From an uncultured Muribaculaceae bacterium (lineage in GTDB: Bacteria > Bacteroidota > Bacteroidia > Bacteroidales > Muribaculaceae): a stretch of 64,000 nucleotides of DNA. This document shows, piece after piece, positions 17,853-27,463 of this stretch. How positions within the stretch are numbered: the first letter of the stretch is position 1; each line of letters starts with the position of its first letter. The notes below the pieces were generated by a model, which was given only the letters and a program-made list of their open reading frames with translations, made no database searches and was not told the DNA's origin. Both the position numbers and the translations under genes were made by a program. The stretch lies in contig CAJTZQ010000007.1 in NCBI GenBank assembly GCA_910583795.1, forward strand, positions 1-64,000, written 5' to 3'.

Positions 17853-20009
17853 ATGAAGATTTATAAAACCAGCGAAATCAAAAACATTGCCCTCATCGGA
17901 TCGAAGGGCTCGGGTAAAACCACACTTGCAGAGTCTATGCTCTTCGAGTGTGGAGTTATAAAACGTCGCGGCAATATAGAAAGCGGCAATACAGTTTCCG
18001 ACTATTTCCCCGTAGAAAAGGAATATGGATATTCAGTATTTTCTACTGTATTCAATGCTGAATTCAACGGAAAGAAACTTAACGTCATCGATTGCCCGGG
18101 TGCTGACGATTTCGTAGGCAATTCTTATACCGCGCTTGGTGTATGCGATACAGGCGTAATCGTAGTTGATTCTGAATATGGTGTAGAAGTTGGCACTCAA
18201 AACATATTCCGCACCACCGGCACATTAAAGAAACCTATATTATTTGCTCTTAATCAGATTGATGGAGAGAAAGCTGACTATGACAATGTGATCGAACAAC
18301 TCCGCGAGCATTTCGGATCCAAAGTTGTGGCAGTGCAATTCCCTCTTGAATGCGGTCCGAATTTCCACTCCATGATCGACGTTCTTCTTATGAAGAAATA
18401 TGAGTGGGGTCCTGACGGCGGCGTGCCCACTGTCAGTGAAATTCCTGAGGAATACATGGAAAAGGCAAACGAACTCCATAATGCTCTTGTGGAAGCTGCA
18501 GCCGAAAATGATGAGACATTGATGGATAAATATTTCGAGCAGGGTCATCTCACAGAGGATGAAATGCGCGAAGGTATCCGAAAAGGTCTTATTGACCGCA
18601 GCATTTTCCCGGTTTTCATTGTCAGTGCACTGAAAGACATGGGCGTACGGCGCATGATGGAATTCCTTGGCAATGTGTGTCCCTTCGTGTCTGATATGCC
18701 TGCCCCATTGACTACGACCGGTGAAGAAGTTAAACCTGATGCCAATGGTCCTTTATCAGTCTTCTTCTTCAAGACATCTGTTGAGCCTCACATTGGAGAG
18801 GTGTCTTACTTCAAAGTGATGAGCGGTACGCTAAAAGCAGGTGATGATCTCGACAATGTATCACGTGGTGGCAAAGAACGCCTTGCGCAAATATTTACAG
18901 TATGCGGGCAGCTCCGTACACCGATTGAAAAATTAGAAGCCGGCGATATCGGTGCAGCCGTAAAGCTTAAAGATGTTAGAACCGGCAACACCCTTGACGC
19001 AAAAGGATGTGAATATCAGTTCGATTTCATTAAATATCCTCAGCCTAAGTTTATCCGCGCCATACGTCCGGTGACTGAGAGCGACGCAGAAAAATTGATG
19101 GGTATTCTCACCCGCATGCATGAGGAGGATCCTACCTGGATCGTTGAGCAGAGCAAGGAGCTCAAGCAAACTCTCGTAAAAGGTCAGGGAGAGTTCCACT
19201 TGCGCACTCTCAAATGGAGAATCGAAAACAATGAGAAACTTCCTATCGAATTCCTTGATCAGAAGATTCCATATCGCGAAACAATCACAAAGGCTGCCCG
19301 CGCCGACTATCGCCATAAGAAGCAGTCAGGTGGTTCAGGTCAGTTCGGTGAGGTTCATTTGATAATCGAACCTTACACAGAAGGTATGCCGGAACCAGAT
19401 ACTTACAAGTTTGGCAATCAGGAATATAAAATGAATGTGCGCGACAAGCAAGAAATTCCTCTTGACTGGGGAGGCAAACTTGTAGTCTACAACTGCATTG
19501 TCGGTGGAGCTATCGATGCACGCTTCATTCCTGCGATAGTAAAGGGTCTTATGGACCGCATGGAGCAGGGTCCACTCACAGGATCTTATGCCCGCGACGT
19601 TAGAGTAATGATCTACGACGGAAAGATGCACCCGGTTGATTCAAATGAAATTTCATTCCGTCTTGCAGGTAGAAATGCATTCTCTCAAGCATTTAAGGGT
19701 GCTAATCCGAAAATTCTTGAACCCGTTTACGACGTGGAAGTATTGACACCCGGTGACACCATGGGCGATGTGATGAGCGACCTTCAAGGAAGGCGTGCTA
19801 TCATCATGGGTATGGAATCAGATAACGGAATAGAAAAGCTCAATGCAAAAGTTCCGTTAAAAGAAATGGCTTCATATTCAACATCTCTTAGCTCTATCAC
19901 TGGTGGCAGAAGTTCATTCACTATGCAGTTCTCTTCATACGAACTTGTTCCTGGCGACGTACAAGAAAAACTGTTGAAAGAATACGCAGAAACACAAGAG
20001 GAAGATTAA
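17853..20009 (+). CDS. fusA2: Elongation factor G paralogue (EF-G2 type) lacking GTPase hallmarks
   Basis: A 718-residue protein with the five-domain EF-G layout. The P-loop is kept (G16 SKGSGKT) but other G-domain elements are changed. The switch II motif reads DCPGAD (80-85) instead of DTPGHV, so the catalytic His is Ala84. The switch I RGIT motif is absent (YGYSV at 58-62), and the guanine-recognition motif is NQID (134-137) rather than NKMD. Domains III-V look intact. In Bacteroides thetaiotaomicron an EF-G2 of this type is reported to support translocation without GTP hydrolysis and to be induced when carbon is scarce. It may act on the ribosome under starvation here too. A short 6-bp hairpin (17797-17815) lies in the leader. 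Confidence 0.88.
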   Translation: MKIYKTSEIKNIALIGSKGSGKTTLAESMLFECGVIKRRGNIESGNTVSDYFPVEKEYGYSVFSTVFNAEFNGKKLNVIDCPGADDFVGNSYTALGVCDTGVIVVDSEYGVEVGTQNIFRTTGTLKKPILFALNQIDGEKADYDNVIEQLREHFGSKVVAVQFPLECGPNFHSMIDVLLMKKYEWGPDGGVPTVSEIPEEYMEKANELHNALVEAAAENDETLMDKYFEQGHLTEDEMREGIRKGLIDRSIFPVFIVSALKDMGVRRMMEFLGNVCPFVSDMPAPLTTTGEEVKPDANGPLSVFFFKTSVEPHIGEVSYFKVMSGTLKAGDDLDNVSRGGKERLAQIFTVCGQLRTPIEKLEAGDIGAAVKLKDVRTGNTLDAKGCEYQFDFIKYPQPKFIRAIRPVTESDAEKLMGILTRMHEEDPTWIVEQSKELKQTLVKGQGEFHLRTLKWRIENNEKLPIEFLDQKIPYRETITKAARADYRHKKQSGGSGQFGEVHLIIEPYTEGMPEPDTYKFGNQEYKMNVRDKQEIPLDWGGKLVVYNCIVGGAIDARFIPAIVKGLMDRMEQGPLTGSYARDVRVMIYDGKMHPVDSNEISFRLAGRNAFSQAFKGANPKILEPVYDVEVLTPGDTMGDVMSDLQGRRAIIMGMESDNGIEKLNAKVPLKEMASYSTSLSSITGGRSSFTMQFSSYELVPGDVQEKLLKEYAETQEED

Positions 20010-20040
20010 ACCCGGACTCAACACTAACGTTTTTGTTTAA

Positions 20041-20063
20041 GGGGCTGCGATTTCCGCAGCCCC
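20041..20063 (+). terminator. Terminator of the EF-G2 gene
   Basis: A GC-rich 9-bp stem (GGGGCTGCG at 20041-20049, CGCAGCCCC at 20055-20063) with a 5-nt loop, 31 nt after the stop and followed by a T-rich stretch. Confidence 0.75.
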
Positions 20064-20109
20064 TGCTTTATATAATAAAAGACTCTCTTTCCCATCATTA
20101 TATATTACT

Positions 20110-20155
20110 ATCATAGAAAAAGCGGTCGTCTGATGACGACCGCTTTTTCTATGAT
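20110..20155. terminator. Terminator of glgP (bidirectional)
   Basis: A perfect 21-bp inverted repeat (20110-20130 and 20135-20155) with a TGAT loop. The outer part is A/T rich on both sides. It lies 33 nt past the glgP stop. Confidence 0.85.
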
Positions 20156-20188
20156 TATATAATCGCTTATATTTATTTGGATGTATTA

Positions 20189-22756
20189 TCAGAACCAACG
20201 GGTATAAGCGAAATCCTGACGATGAGGCAATTCAGGATTATTTGGATACATTCTGAGCGAGTAACGGAACACACCTGCATTCTCAAGTTTAGACTTAAGT
20301 TCGTATGTGTATACACTACCCTCTTTTTTCACAACCTTTAGAGGCTCTGTTCCTGCGAATTCGCTTGTACCGTCATGGTCGCGATATTTCACAACCTCAA
20401 CTCCAATAGAATCACCAAGTCCCTTCGTATCGATAGTGCATCTTACATCGATAGGATTGCCGGTCCGCGCAGCTCCCTTACCTGCGACGCCGTCTTTAAC
20501 GTCGACATTAAGAATTTCGACCTGATTCCACTTGGAAGCCACTTCCTCTTTCCATGCCACGATCTCGCGCGCCTTGGCAAAATTATTCTTCTTAAGTTCT
20601 GCGGCACGTTTTGATTCCGGCACGTAGAGACGGAAGATATAATCATCGAGCTGACGCTTCATTGTGAAATGAGGAGCTATGTGACCGATGGAACGTTTGA
20701 TTCTGTCAATCCATTCAGGGCTATAGCCTTTATAGTTTTTCTTGAAATACAGAGGAACTATCTCATTTTCAAGCATAGAGTAGATTGTAGCTGCATCAAG
20801 ACGGTCTTGTTGAGCCTGATCTGTGAATGTACGCTTTTCTGTGAGAGCCCAACCGGCTTCTTCATCAAATTTATATCCTTCATACCACCAGCCATCGAGA
20901 ACGGAGAAGTTGAGGACACCATTCATTTCTGCTTTCTCACCTGATGTGCCTGACGCCTCAAGAGGACGGGTAGGAGTATTCAACCAGATGTCGACACCAC
21001 TGACAAGACGTTTGGCAACAATCATGTTGTAGTCTTCAAGGAAGATAATCTTACCAAGGAACTGGGGCATCTTTGAGATCTCAACTATTCTCTTGATAAG
21101 GCCCTGACCCGCACCGTCTGCAGGATGCGCTTTGCCCGAGAATATAAACTGTACCGGATATTTGTCGTTGTTTACAATCTTTGCAAGACGGTCAAGATCT
21201 GTGAACAGAAGATGAGCACGTTTGTAGGTGGCGAAACGACGGGCGAAACCGATGATGAGGGCATTTGGGTTGATTTTTTCAAGAATACTTACCACAGCGC
21301 CCGGATCACCTTGGTTCTTAAGCCATTTCTCTTTGAAATCCTTCTTTACAAAGTTGATAAATTTGTTCTTGAGAGTCATTCTCATGTTCCAGATTTCCTC
21401 GTCAGGCACATTGAAAATACCTTTCCAAGCCTCCGGGTTGCTCTGGTCATCAAACATTTTCTCACCAAGGTTCTGCAAATAGAATGATTTCCATTCTGAA
21501 GCAGCCCAAGTAGGCATATGCACACCGTTAGTCACATAGCTTACATGGCTCTCCTCAGGGGCGTAGCCTTTCCAGACTCCGGCGAACATCTTCTTTGAAA
21601 CCTCTCCATGAAGCCAGCTTACGCCGTTAGCTTCCTGGCAAGTATTGAGCGCAAACACACTCATAGAGAATCGCTCGGGAGTGTCGGGGTTCTCCCGACC
21701 CATATTGATGAGATCATTCCAAGAAATTCCAAGCTTAGCAGGATACTCGCCAAGATACTTTCCAAGAAGACTTTCCTCAAAATAATCGTGACCTGCAGGT
21801 ACCGGAGTATGAACTGTGTAAAGAGAACTTGCCCGAACAACCTCAAGTGCGACATTGAAGGGGAGTCCATCTTTCTGCACATAATCTACAAGGCGCTGGA
21901 GATTGAGCAGAGCGGCGTGACCCTCGTTTGCATGATAAATATCTGTATGAATACCGAGACGATTGAGCATATACATGCCGCCTATACCGAGAAGATATTC
22001 CTGCTTCATACGGTTTTCCCAATCGCCGCCATATAGTTTATGAGTGATCGGGCGGTCATATTCGGAATTCATGTCAAAATCTGTGTCGAGCAGATAAAGG
22101 TTCATACGACCTACATTCACACGCCATACATGGCAATAAATTATGCGGCCCGGGAATGGAACCTCAAGAATCATAGGCTGACCGTCTTCACCGAGAACTG
22201 CCTCGATAGGAAGCTGGTCAAAATTCTGAGGCTCATAATTAGCGATCTGCTGACCGTCCATAGAAAGAGACTGCGCAAAATATCCATATCTATAAAGGAA
22301 ACCTACAGCAGTCATCGGAACGCAGCTGTCAGACGCCTGTTTGATATAGTCACCGGCAAGGACTCCAAGACCACCGGAATATATTTTAAGACAGTTGCAG
22401 AGACCATACTCCATTGAGAAATAAGCCACTGAAGGGATATCATTTCTCATTGGCTTACTCATGTATTCTTTAAACTCAGCGTAAGTCGCATTGATCTTTT
22501 CCATCATGCGCTCGTCTGCAAGCACCTCTTCAAGGCGCTTAGAGCTGATCTGCTGAAGAAGCATCACGGGGTTTTCTCCCACTTTGCGCCAGAGATCGTG
22601 ATCCAGTTCACGGAACAGATTTTTTCCATCGCTGTTCCATACCCACCAGAGGTTTTTGGAAAGTTCCTCGAGGGGTTTCAATTCTTTAGGGAGCTGAGCG
22701 CTTACCGTGAGGCTGCGCCACACGGGCTCATTAGTGTTGCTAACCTGAAGTTTCAT
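20189..22756 (-). CDS. glgP: Alpha-glucan (glycogen) phosphorylase
   Basis: An 855-residue GT35 enzyme of the alpha-glucan phosphorylase subtype, with an N-terminal DUF3417 segment (residues about 10-120, starting at LKPLEELSKNLWWVWN). It releases glucose-1-phosphate from glycogen or maltodextrins. The PLP-binding region EASGTSGEKAEMNG is present near residue 605. A C-terminal beta-sandwich-like segment (about 750-855) follows the catalytic part. It lies 29 nt downstream of glycogen synthase, so synthesis and breakdown of glycogen are encoded in one operon. Confidence 0.93.
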   Translation of the reverse strand: MKLQVSNTNEPVWRSLTVSAQLPKELKPLEELSKNLWWVWNSDGKNLFRELDHDLWRKVGENPVMLLQQISSKRLEEVLADERMMEKINATYAEFKEYMSKPMRNDIPSVAYFSMEYGLCNCLKIYSGGLGVLAGDYIKQASDSCVPMTAVGFLYRYGYFAQSLSMDGQQIANYEPQNFDQLPIEAVLGEDGQPMILEVPFPGRIIYCHVWRVNVGRMNLYLLDTDFDMNSEYDRPITHKLYGGDWENRMKQEYLLGIGGMYMLNRLGIHTDIYHANEGHAALLNLQRLVDYVQKDGLPFNVALEVVRASSLYTVHTPVPAGHDYFEESLLGKYLGEYPAKLGISWNDLINMGRENPDTPERFSMSVFALNTCQEANGVSWLHGEVSKKMFAGVWKGYAPEESHVSYVTNGVHMPTWAASEWKSFYLQNLGEKMFDDQSNPEAWKGIFNVPDEEIWNMRMTLKNKFINFVKKDFKEKWLKNQGDPGAVVSILEKINPNALIIGFARRFATYKRAHLLFTDLDRLAKIVNNDKYPVQFIFSGKAHPADGAGQGLIKRIVEISKMPQFLGKIIFLEDYNMIVAKRLVSGVDIWLNTPTRPLEASGTSGEKAEMNGVLNFSVLDGWWYEGYKFDEEAGWALTEKRTFTDQAQQDRLDAATIYSMLENEIVPLYFKKNYKGYSPEWIDRIKRSIGHIAPHFTMKRQLDDYIFRLYVPESKRAAELKKNNFAKAREIVAWKEEVASKWNQVEILNVDVKDGVAGKGAARTGNPIDVRCTIDTKGLGDSIGVEVVKYRDHDGTSEFAGTEPLKVVKKEGSVYTYELKSKLENAGVFRYSLRMYPNNPELPHRQDFAYTRWF

Positions 22757-22785
22757 ATTAATTTTGTATTACTGGTTTTTACGAA

Positions 22786-24450
22786 TTATTTTATACGGGC
22801 ATCACGGTTGCATGCAGCCACCTTAAATGCCTTATAGTATTCGGAAATAAAGAATTTCCAGTCAGCCTTTTCAGATGTGGACAAAGCCGCCTTGGAAGCA
22901 ATTTCCATTTCTTCATCTGAAAAGCCACAATATTTGATTAATTGCCTGCCTATTTCTTGTGCTGCAAAATCATAGTTTGAGTCTGTACGTCCTATAACCT
23001 TTACACCACAAGCCAACAAAGAATTGACAAAATGAGACAATATCCACTGCCCGAAGCCACTCTTGTCTGTAGTCACAGTCGGTTTCCCGAAAGCGATACT
23101 CTCAAGTGGAGTATATCCCCATGGTTCGTAATATGACGGGAAAACTGTCATATCAAGTGCCGGAAGCAGATCATAGTAACTGATATTTACTATTCCATCT
23201 TTGCCATCGAGATAGCAAGGAATGTAAATTACAGAAACATTTCCTTTAAATTTACCTTCCGCTTCAAGCCCTCTGATTCTACACGCCACACTGTCATAAT
23301 CTTCATTGTTTAAACGATGAGTGATGAAATCAGGCGACTCCTTGACATTGTCATTGTCTTTTATTGCCTTCAGCAATTCTGAAGAAGGAGATTTAACCCA
23401 AGCAGGAACCATTACTATTGCAAGAACATTTTTCGAAGGATTCAGCTGCTCAAGTTTCACAAGAGAATCGAGAAACAGGTCAAGTCCTTTGTTGCGGTAT
23501 TCGTTTCTCCCGGAAGTGGCGACAACAACAGTCTCGTCATCAAATTTCTTACCCTTCAACGCCCCGGCTATTGCAAAAAGTCTGTTCCTTCCTGATTTCC
23601 GCAATGATTGATATTGTTTTTCAGAAGGAACAAAATCAGGTTCAAATCCATTGGGAGTAACCACTTGGGGACGAATATCAAGCAACTGAGCACATTCATC
23701 AGCAGTCAGATCACTGACTGCCGTGAAACAATCAGCCTGATGCGCTGCAGTCTTTTCAAGAGAATGTTTTGCCTCCATGTTAAGCTCACGCGACATCTGG
23801 TCACCATTGTATCCATTGAAATAATCATACAATGGCTTCCCGTTTCCACAGATACTTCTGCCTATGCTTGTGGCGTGAGTAGTGAATAGAGTAGCCGCCT
23901 GCGGGAGAATCATCTTTAAATAGAGCAACCCCATAGCTGTGGTCCACTCATTAAAGTGAGCGGTTACATTCATACCGTCAACTTTGAGATGCTCCGAAAG
24001 GGCATTCATCACAATCGCAGAGGCGACAGCAAACGCACAACCTTCATTATAGTCTCCATAGGCATGCATCGAGTCCACGCCATAGAGTTCCCACATCTTT
24101 CCGAAAATATTGTTGATATGTGGGTATACACCATCGAATTTCACAAGAACAACCAACGGTGAACCCGGAATGTTCCAACGACCTACCCTGACAGTTATGT
24201 CATAAGGTAATTTCATTTTAGAAGAAGCTTGCTTAAGAAGCGTCTTTCTTTCCACGAAATATGGGGAAGGATTATCTTCAGTCCATACATCCGGACCAAT
24301 AAACACTAATCTGTCGCCAAATTTTTCCTGGAGAACGCGGGCTTTAGTAGACAAGACGGTGTATATACCGCCTATTTTATTACACACTTCCCAACTGGTC
24401 TCCATAAGGAGATCGATATTGTCACGACATGACCGCATGTCTTTCTGCAT
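22786..24450 (-). CDS. Glycogen synthase (GT3/GYS-like glycosyltransferase)
   Basis: A 554-residue glycosyltransferase with the N-terminal ETSWEVCNKIGGIYTVLSTK characteristic of the animal/fungal-type glycogen synthases also found in Bacteroidetes. It transfers glucose from a nucleotide sugar to glycogen. The C-terminal donor-site region PSYYEPWGYTPLES is clear near residue 435. It is the first gene of the operon with glgP and is preceded by a promoter with both elements and a leader of about 140 nt. UDP-glucose use is inferred from the family, not visible in the sequence. Confidence 0.88.
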   Translation of the reverse strand: MQKDMRSCRDNIDLLMETSWEVCNKIGGIYTVLSTKARVLQEKFGDRLVFIGPDVWTEDNPSPYFVERKTLLKQASSKMKLPYDITVRVGRWNIPGSPLVVLVKFDGVYPHINNIFGKMWELYGVDSMHAYGDYNEGCAFAVASAIVMNALSEHLKVDGMNVTAHFNEWTTAMGLLYLKMILPQAATLFTTHATSIGRSICGNGKPLYDYFNGYNGDQMSRELNMEAKHSLEKTAAHQADCFTAVSDLTADECAQLLDIRPQVVTPNGFEPDFVPSEKQYQSLRKSGRNRLFAIAGALKGKKFDDETVVVATSGRNEYRNKGLDLFLDSLVKLEQLNPSKNVLAIVMVPAWVKSPSSELLKAIKDNDNVKESPDFITHRLNNEDYDSVACRIRGLEAEGKFKGNVSVIYIPCYLDGKDGIVNISYYDLLPALDMTVFPSYYEPWGYTPLESIAFGKPTVTTDKSGFGQWILSHFVNSLLACGVKVIGRTDSNYDFAAQEIGRQLIKYCGFSDEEMEIASKAALSTSEKADWKFFISEYYKAFKVAACNRDARIK

Positions 24451-24600
24451 AATCTATTATTATCTTTTTTACCTAAGGCAAATGGAGTGAAAGAATCACG
24501 TTAAGCATTTTGTCAACAATACCATATCAAAACTATGGTTGTCTTAAAACTTTTAAGATCCATTTGTCAATCAATGGGAATATTTACCCTTAGTCGGCTG

Positions 24601-24631
24601 CAAAATTACAAAAAATCACTGACATAACAAA
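24601..24631 (-). promoter_or_regulatory. Promoter of the glycogen operon
   Basis: On the minus strand TTTG (24631-24628) is followed after 19 nt by TAATTTTG (24608-24601), an ideal -33/-7 pair. The leader to the glycogen synthase ATG is about 140 nt. The gene-free stretch 24451-24758 otherwise contains only the terminator of the DUF3127 gene. Confidence 0.65.
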
Positions 24632-24688
24632 ATAATCTGCCGACAAATCACCAAACTAATCGCCAAACAGTTTATGGAAACAACAAAA

Positions 24689-24725
24689 AATAGTTCTGCC
24701 TGATCCGCAATCAGACAGAACTATT
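24689..24725 (-). terminator. Terminator of the DUF3127 gene
   Basis: A 16-bp stem with one mismatch (24689-24704 and 24710-24725) and a 5-nt loop. On the minus strand it is followed by TTTTTT. It lies 34 nt past the stop of the minus-strand gene. Confidence 0.75.
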
Positions 24726-24758
24726 GTTTATATCTTATTTATGATTTTTAATCCCCTT

Positions 24759-25193
24759 TTAGAAAGGCAGATCTTCATCGCTTGATGCCGGAGCCGGTGA
24801 GAATGTTGGCTGCTGACCAGCAACTCCAAAAGCGGGACCCGCTGCCGGCTGCTGATATCCGCCACCCTGAGGTGCCCCACCATATGCAGGAGCCGGATCT
24901 CCGTATGCAGGAGCCGGATTGTTGGCTGCATATTCTCTTGCTTGATATACATTGACATCGGTGTACCATCTGCCATTGAATTCGCGACTTTCGAGATCGA
25001 AGGAAAGGATGTAATCCCTACCCTGTTCAAGACGGATGGTATCTACACGGTCTCCAAAAATATGAAATTTCACCTTGCGGGGATAAGAGCCGAATGTTTC
25101 GAGCACCAACTCTCTTTTTTTCCAGGGATTGCCTGCCTTCGATGTGCCTGACTGAATGCCCAGGTCCTGGATAATTCTTCCTTCAATTTCCAT
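24759..25193 (-). CDS. DUF3127 protein with SSB-like acidic C-terminal tip
   Basis: A 144-residue protein. Residues 1-85 form a compact beta-rich domain (MEIEGRIIQDLG, then WKKRELVLE, FHIFGD) of the DUF3127/OB-like type. A low-complexity Pro/Gly/Ala/Gln tail follows (residues about 90-135, with repeated PAPAYG units). The last residues are SSDEDLPF, which copies the acidic tip of single-stranded DNA-binding proteins (DDDIPF). In SSB this tip docks repair and replication partners. This suggests an SSB-like nucleic-acid binding role, but it is inference; it is not a classical SSB. It is monocistronic. Confidence 0.8.
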   Translation of the reverse strand: MEIEGRIIQDLGIQSGTSKAGNPWKKRELVLETFGSYPRKVKFHIFGDRVDTIRLEQGRDYILSFDLESREFNGRWYTDVNVYQAREYAANNPAPAYGDPAPAYGGAPQGGGYQQPAAGPAFGVAGQQPTFSPAPASSDEDLPF

Positions 25194-25325
25194 AATGAAT
25201 TCTATATTGTTATTGTGGTTTCGTTATTCTTTTATGACTGCGAAATTACAATTTTAACTTCGAATGTGCAAATTTAAAATCAACAGTTTCTCCCATAATT
25301 ATAAAATCAAACTTACTCTTTGGTT

Positions 25326-27272
25326 TTATCTTACACTCTTCGCTTTTTCAATCCTGCGGGGAACCTGTGTGTTTATTATGAGGGGTATGGTCTCAATGGT
25401 CACATTGCTCGTGTCAAGCCCCAGCGCCTTTTCATCTGCCAAAGAAAGTCGCCTCATCAGGGAGTGCAGGTTCATCAAAACCGTTGCCATCTTTCCACAT
25501 TGGCTCGATGCCGAAAAAATTCTATGAATGACTATGAATTTAAAATTGCCGGCAACTCCCATTTTCCGCAACGCAGGCACGCGGCTTGTCAGATCAAGTT
25601 TTCCTTCGCCAACAAGGTCTTCCACTATCTGGCGCAGATAGAGTGTCAGTCGCGGTTCAACGCGAAATCCAATTCTCATATGCACCTCATAAACAGTATC
25701 GGGCACAAGAATATCAACGTCATATTCAAGAGTGTCAGGCTCATCTGTAAATTCCGGATTTATTATCCAATAATGGTCTGCACGCTTGGGGTCTTTATTC
25801 AATATGGAATATATCAATTTACTTTCCACCTCTCCCCTCACCCTGCTTTTGCTTAGATATACCACATTTGATGCATACCTGGGAATATCTTTTTCTTCTT
25901 TTAATCGGGAAATCACATCTGTGTATTCTGACAATTTCCTATATTCTATAAAGTTGCGGCGCAAATTTGTGGCATTCCTCCACACAATCATCGAAACTGC
26001 CACAATGCCTGCGATCATCAATGTGAACCATCCGCCATTCATGAATTTACAAGCATTTGCCAGGAAAAAAGACCCTTCGATTCCAGCATAAATCACAAGA
26101 AAAATCCCGCATACCCATTTTGGGAACCCTTTATGACGTAAATAAAAAGTAAGCAGCACTGTAGTCATCAGCATCGTAACTGTTATTGCAAGACCATATG
26201 CAGCTTCCATTGCAGAAGATGTCTTAAACAATACAACAGTCAACAGACATCCAAAAAGCAAACACCAATTTACGGCAGGAATATATAATTGTCCCTTTTC
26301 ATCAGAAGGATATTTCACTTTCAATCTTGGAAAGAAATTCAAACTTACAGCTTCACTGAAAATAGTAAACGAACCACTTAAAAGAGCCTGACTGGCTATT
26401 ATTGCGGCACCTGTCGACAGAATCACCGCCGGAACGATCCAACCTTCCGGCATTATACCATAGAAGGGATTAATGGATAATGCCAATCCGCTACCTGAAG
26501 ATATAATCCATGCACCCTGCCCAAGATAATTCAATATCAGCATTATCTTGACAAAAATCCAACTAATTGAAATATTGAGTCTGCCACAATGCCCAAGGTC
26601 TGAATAAAGTGCTTCAGCACCTGTCGTGCAAAGGAATACAGCCCCGAGGATAATAAACCATGCGGGATAATCTATCAGCAAGCGTACTGCATACCACGGA
26701 TTGAACGCTTTAAGGATCGCTGTGTGTAATCCAATGTTTAACGAACCCATAATTCCAAGGAAAAGAAACCATACAAGCATGAATGGTCCAAAGAATTTAC
26801 CGATTTTACCGGTTCCTGCCTGTTGTAACAAAAATATACCCAAGACAATGACAACAACAATGGGGACAACCGGTATTTCTTCATATACGATCGACAGACC
26901 TTCAATTGCAGACGTGACAGTGATAGCGGGCGTAATGACACCATCTGCGATAAGAGTTGAAGCCCCTATAGCTGCTATCAGATACAGCCATTTGCGGGAA
27001 GATGATTTCAGAAGAGAAAACAGGGAAAGTATACCTCCTTCCCCTTTATTGTCGGCACGCAAAGCTATGACGACATATTTAATGGTTGTCTGAAGCGTCA
27101 AGGTCCATATCACGCATGAAACAGCTCCTATGATATATAAATCATCATAATCGGCATTAGCCCCGACGATAGCTTTCATGACGTAAAGCGGCGACGTCCC
27201 AATGTCGCCGAATACAATACCCATGGTCACAAGAAGCCCCATGGCGGTCAGTTTCCGAATATTTGAATTCAT
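25326..27272 (-). CDS. kup: Low-affinity potassium transporter Kup
   Basis: A 648-residue inner-membrane potassium/proton symporter. About 12 hydrophobic segments occupy residues 10-450, and the C-terminal cytoplasmic part is about 190 residues. The N-terminal GIVFGDIGTSPLYVMKAIVG is the family signature. The length matches the family. It is divergent from rsmG with a 190-bp gap and has no operon partner. The sequence just upstream shows no clear promoter. Confidence 0.95.
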   Translation of the reverse strand: MNSNIRKLTAMGLLVTMGIVFGDIGTSPLYVMKAIVGANADYDDLYIIGAVSCVIWTLTLQTTIKYVVIALRADNKGEGGILSLFSLLKSSSRKWLYLIAAIGASTLIADGVITPAITVTSAIEGLSIVYEEIPVVPIVVVIVLGIFLLQQAGTGKIGKFFGPFMLVWFLFLGIMGSLNIGLHTAILKAFNPWYAVRLLIDYPAWFIILGAVFLCTTGAEALYSDLGHCGRLNISISWIFVKIMLILNYLGQGAWIISSGSGLALSINPFYGIMPEGWIVPAVILSTGAAIIASQALLSGSFTIFSEAVSLNFFPRLKVKYPSDEKGQLYIPAVNWCLLFGCLLTVVLFKTSSAMEAAYGLAITVTMLMTTVLLTFYLRHKGFPKWVCGIFLVIYAGIEGSFFLANACKFMNGGWFTLMIAGIVAVSMIVWRNATNLRRNFIEYRKLSEYTDVISRLKEEKDIPRYASNVVYLSKSRVRGEVESKLIYSILNKDPKRADHYWIINPEFTDEPDTLEYDVDILVPDTVYEVHMRIGFRVEPRLTLYLRQIVEDLVGEGKLDLTSRVPALRKMGVAGNFKFIVIHRIFSASSQCGKMATVLMNLHSLMRRLSLADEKALGLDTSNVTIETIPLIINTQVPRRIEKAKSVR

Positions 27273-27437
27273 AGTTTATAGCTTTTTTTACCGATGTATA
27301 ACGTTACACTGAGATTTTGAGTTCATTCCACCTTCAGTTACGTTTTGTTGCATGTAGACTTATCCTTTCTACAACTTTATTTTATGTGAATGGTTCAATT
27401 TTAATTCTAATGATATTGATAGTTGCGCAAGAATAAT

Positions 27438-27445
27438 TAATTTTG
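27438..27445 (+). promoter_or_regulatory. Putative -7 box of rsmG
   Basis: TAATTTTG, matching TAnnTTTG, 18 nt upstream of the rsmG ATG. It rules out the alternative TTG start at 27443, which would lie inside the box. Confidence 0.5.
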
Positions 27446-27463
27446 CAAAAACATATCTTTAAA

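Noticed and set aside
27443..27463. TTG start for rsmG
   Set aside because: The codon lies within the -7 promoter box, so it would not be in the mRNA.
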